NCBI GenBank assembly: GCA_964464635.1
Contig: CAYXGT010000001.1
Coordinates: forward strand, 20,024-84,023
Direction of reading: 5' to 3'
Source of the DNA: CAYLMG01 sp964464635
Lineage (GTDB): Bacteria > Planctomycetota > Phycisphaerae > Sedimentisphaerales > Anaerobacaceae
Length of the DNA stretch: 64,000 bases
The position numbers and the translations under genes are program-made. This document shows positions 62,391-64,000 of the stretch, one piece after another (the first letter of the stretch is position 1; the number at the start of each line of letters is the position of its first letter). The notes under the pieces are model-generated. The model saw only the letters and a list, made by a program, of their open reading frames with translations. It had not been told where the DNA came from and ran no database searches.

Positions 62391-64000
62391 CTACTCTATC
62401 AGCCAGTTGTTTGCAAATTTCGCGAAATCCAGGAAGTCGACGTCCTTATCGCCGTCGAGGTCTGCACCGCCGCAGGCAGGCGTATCAATACAACCGGAGC
62501 TAAGCCACCGAATTGCAAATCCGGTTAAGTCTTCCATACCGCGAACACCGGAATAAATATTGGCCACGTCAATGTTCATAACGGCTGTATCATAAAGACC
62601 AAACGTATCTTCTACTCGAACCGTGAACGCATTTGTGCCTGTATCAGAATCCGAAGGCGTTCCTGAAAGAGAACCATCAGTTGCGACTGTCAGCCAGGCC
62701 TGGCCGCTGACTTTACTGAAGGTCAGCGGGTCGCTGTCCGGATCATTGGCTAAGCTGGCAAGTGTCTGTCCTGTATAGGCATCATCCTCGAGGCCATCGG
62801 GAAGGACTATTGGGTCACTGGTGAAATATGGCTCGTCGTTCGAAGCCAATGCTTCCACCTCCGTGGGACTCAAAGCACTGGAATAGATGCGCAAATCATC
62901 CACGCGCCCATTCAGGTAGGGATCGCTGTATTGAGACCTGCCGATATAGTTTTGTGTTGTGACGCCGAGTGAATCCGGAGTAAGGCTCATCGAGCTGTTG
63001 CGTCCGACTTCGTCACCGCCAACATAAAGAATGCCCGTATTTCCGCTGTGCGTTACGGCCACATGCGTCCAGGCACCCGATGGAAGTGCGTCGCTGCCAT
63101 CGATTTGCTGTTCTCCGCCAGACCCACCGGTAGTGATGGCAAAACGTACCTTATTCGTCCAACCGTTTTTCGGCGTCAGGAACATGCTCACGGACGTGCC
63201 GGTTCCGAAGTCAAACACACGCGACCAGGTGCTGACCGCATCCAGGTAAATCCAGGCGGAGATAGTAAAATCGGTCAGGCCGTCAACCACGCCGGAAGGT
63301 AGCCTTACATAGTCGTTCGTACCATCCAAATTAACGGCTTTGTGGTACTTTCCCGTGCTCCAGAGAGGGCCGTTGACGAGTGTGCCGTTCCAGCCGTTGC
63401 CGGTGACATCGGAAGCGGTTGTACCGCTGGTTTCATCAAACCTCAGATAAGCATGCATGCTGACCGGATTCGCTTCCGCTTCGCTGCTGTTGAGGCTTTC
63501 ACCGGCTGCTGTGTTCGCGCTGACCACATAGTAGTACGTTGTGCCCGCGATTACACTGGTGTCGCTGTAATTAGCTGTGGTTACGTTCGTATCGATAGTC
63601 GTGTAAGGGCCGCCGCTGGTGGTTGAGCGTTTGACGTTGTAGCTTGTCGCGCCGGCAGATGCCGCCCAGGTCAGGTCAATCCGGCTGGAGAAGACCCACA
63701 CGGCATTTAGAGACGTTGGGAAGGCCGGAGCGGACGGAGACAGAATGCCCCACTTCTGGTTGGCCAACCCGGCATATTCATTGGTCACTATCGCTGCGCC
63801 GGGGGACATAGATGCGTTCTCAACCTCATAGTCCATGCCTGAATCAACGGTTGTAATGCGGTAATAACCATCCCCAAGCGATTGGACGATGAAACGCTGC
63901 CCCTGGCTCTCGATGCCCCACCACCAGGTCATGGTGTTGTACCATGTGTTCCAGTACCAGTTGTCATGCACGGACTGGACACGGTACTGGCCTGCGCCCA
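62391..64000 (-). CDS. Secreted multidomain protein (ricin-type lectin, FN3, LamG, cadherin-like, dockerin-like), 5' end beyond window
   Basis: At least 536 aa, N-terminus missing because the frame stays open to the window edge. From N to C: beta-trefoil/ricin-B-like repeat (GQRFIVQSLGDGYYRI, ANQKWGIL), FN3 domain (RIDLTWAASAGATSYNVKRS), LamG_3 domain with VTTQNYIGRSQYSDPYLNG, a cadherin/Ig-like putative domain (DPDSDPLTFSKVSGQAW), and a planctomycete dockerin-like tail (DLDGDKDVDFLDFAKF, then ANNWL). It presumably binds polysaccharide at the cell surface, and any catalytic domain would lie upstream of the window. Confidence 0.85.
   Translation of the reverse strand, partial: GAGQYRVQSVHDNWYWNTWYNTMTWWWGIESQGQRFIVQSLGDGYYRITTVDSGMDYEVENASMSPGAAIVTNEYAGLANQKWGILSPSAPAFPTSLNAVWVFSSRIDLTWAASAGATSYNVKRSTTSGGPYTTIDTNVTTANYSDTSVIAGTTYYYVVSANTAAGESLNSSEAEANPVSMHAYLRFDETSGTTASDVTGNGWNGTLVNGPLWSTGKYHKAVNLDGTNDYVRLPSGVVDGLTDFTISAWIYLDAVSTWSRVFDFGTGTSVSMFLTPKNGWTNKVRFAITTGGSGGEQQIDGSDALPSGAWTHVAVTHSGNTGILYVGGDEVGRNSSMSLTPDSLGVTTQNYIGRSQYSDPYLNGRVDDLRIYSSALSPTEVEALASNDEPYFTSDPIVLPDGLEDDAYTGQTLASLANDPDSDPLTFSKVSGQAWLTVATDGSLSGTPSDSDTGTNAFTVRVEDTFGLYDTAVMNIDVANIYSGVRGMEDLTGFAIRWLSSGCIDTPACGGADLDGDKDVDFLDFAKFANNWLIE

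Overview
The window reads as a chromosomal fragment of a Gram-negative member of the Planctomycetota, most likely class Phycisphaerae (Sedimentisphaerales-like). This is inferred from gene style, because no rRNA is present. The clues are secreted LamG/FN3 proteins ending in a planctomycete-type dockerin-like tail, an H-X9-DG prepilin-type tail, a very long SecA, a PilM-centred membrane cluster, an LPS heptose epimerase, and abundant REP-like hairpins between genes. No tRNA, rRNA, CRISPR array or intact insertion sequence was found.

Layout. 0-8 kb: DNA glycosylase, GH51 arabinofuranosidase, metallophosphoesterase, YbjQ-like protein and GH2 beta-mannosidase. 7.8-15 kb: a minus-strand type IV pilus/type II secretion-like cluster (PilM fusion plus two membrane-anchored unknowns), divergent from tRNA methylthiotransferase MtaB. 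15-24 kb: a repeat-rich gap, a receiver-domain gene behind a consensus sigma-54 promoter and leading into groES-groEL, then RNase R, a RelE-type toxin-antitoxin pair and EF-P. 23.8-34.4 kb: SecA with expanded repeats, GH5 cellulase, a serine protease gene flanked by 37-bp direct repeats, TyrRS, an acetyltransferase, a membrane protein and HldD. 34.8-42.4 kb: a five-gene redox operon of Tat-exported proteins (two Fe-S aldo/keto reductases, a polyferredoxin, a DUF362 protein and a DUF6599-like protein), divergent from tatA-tatC and a B12-binding radical SAM gene. 44-51 kb: a large LamG protein, a histidine kinase and two tandem OmpR-type regulators. 51-55.5 kb: beta-CASP nuclease, Dtd, an H-X9-DG protein and ParB with two parS sites. 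55.8-61.4 kb: a plastic zone with terminase large and small subunit genes, a terminase 3' remnant, an orphan HTH gene, MtfA, fold-back hairpins and decayed repeats. 61.4-64 kb: an OmpA-type protein and the 3' part of a lectin/LamG/dockerin-like gene that runs off the window.

How they work together. Secreted GH51 and GH5 enzymes plus intracellular GH2 suggest a plant or algal polysaccharide degrader. SecA and TatAC export this cargo, and the Tat genes sit beside a dense set of Tat substrates, which is the best candidate here for an undescribed system. REP-like doublets sit at gene ends and supply stop codons, C-terminal residues, a 5' leader and an in-frame insertion, so they have been remodelling genes locally.
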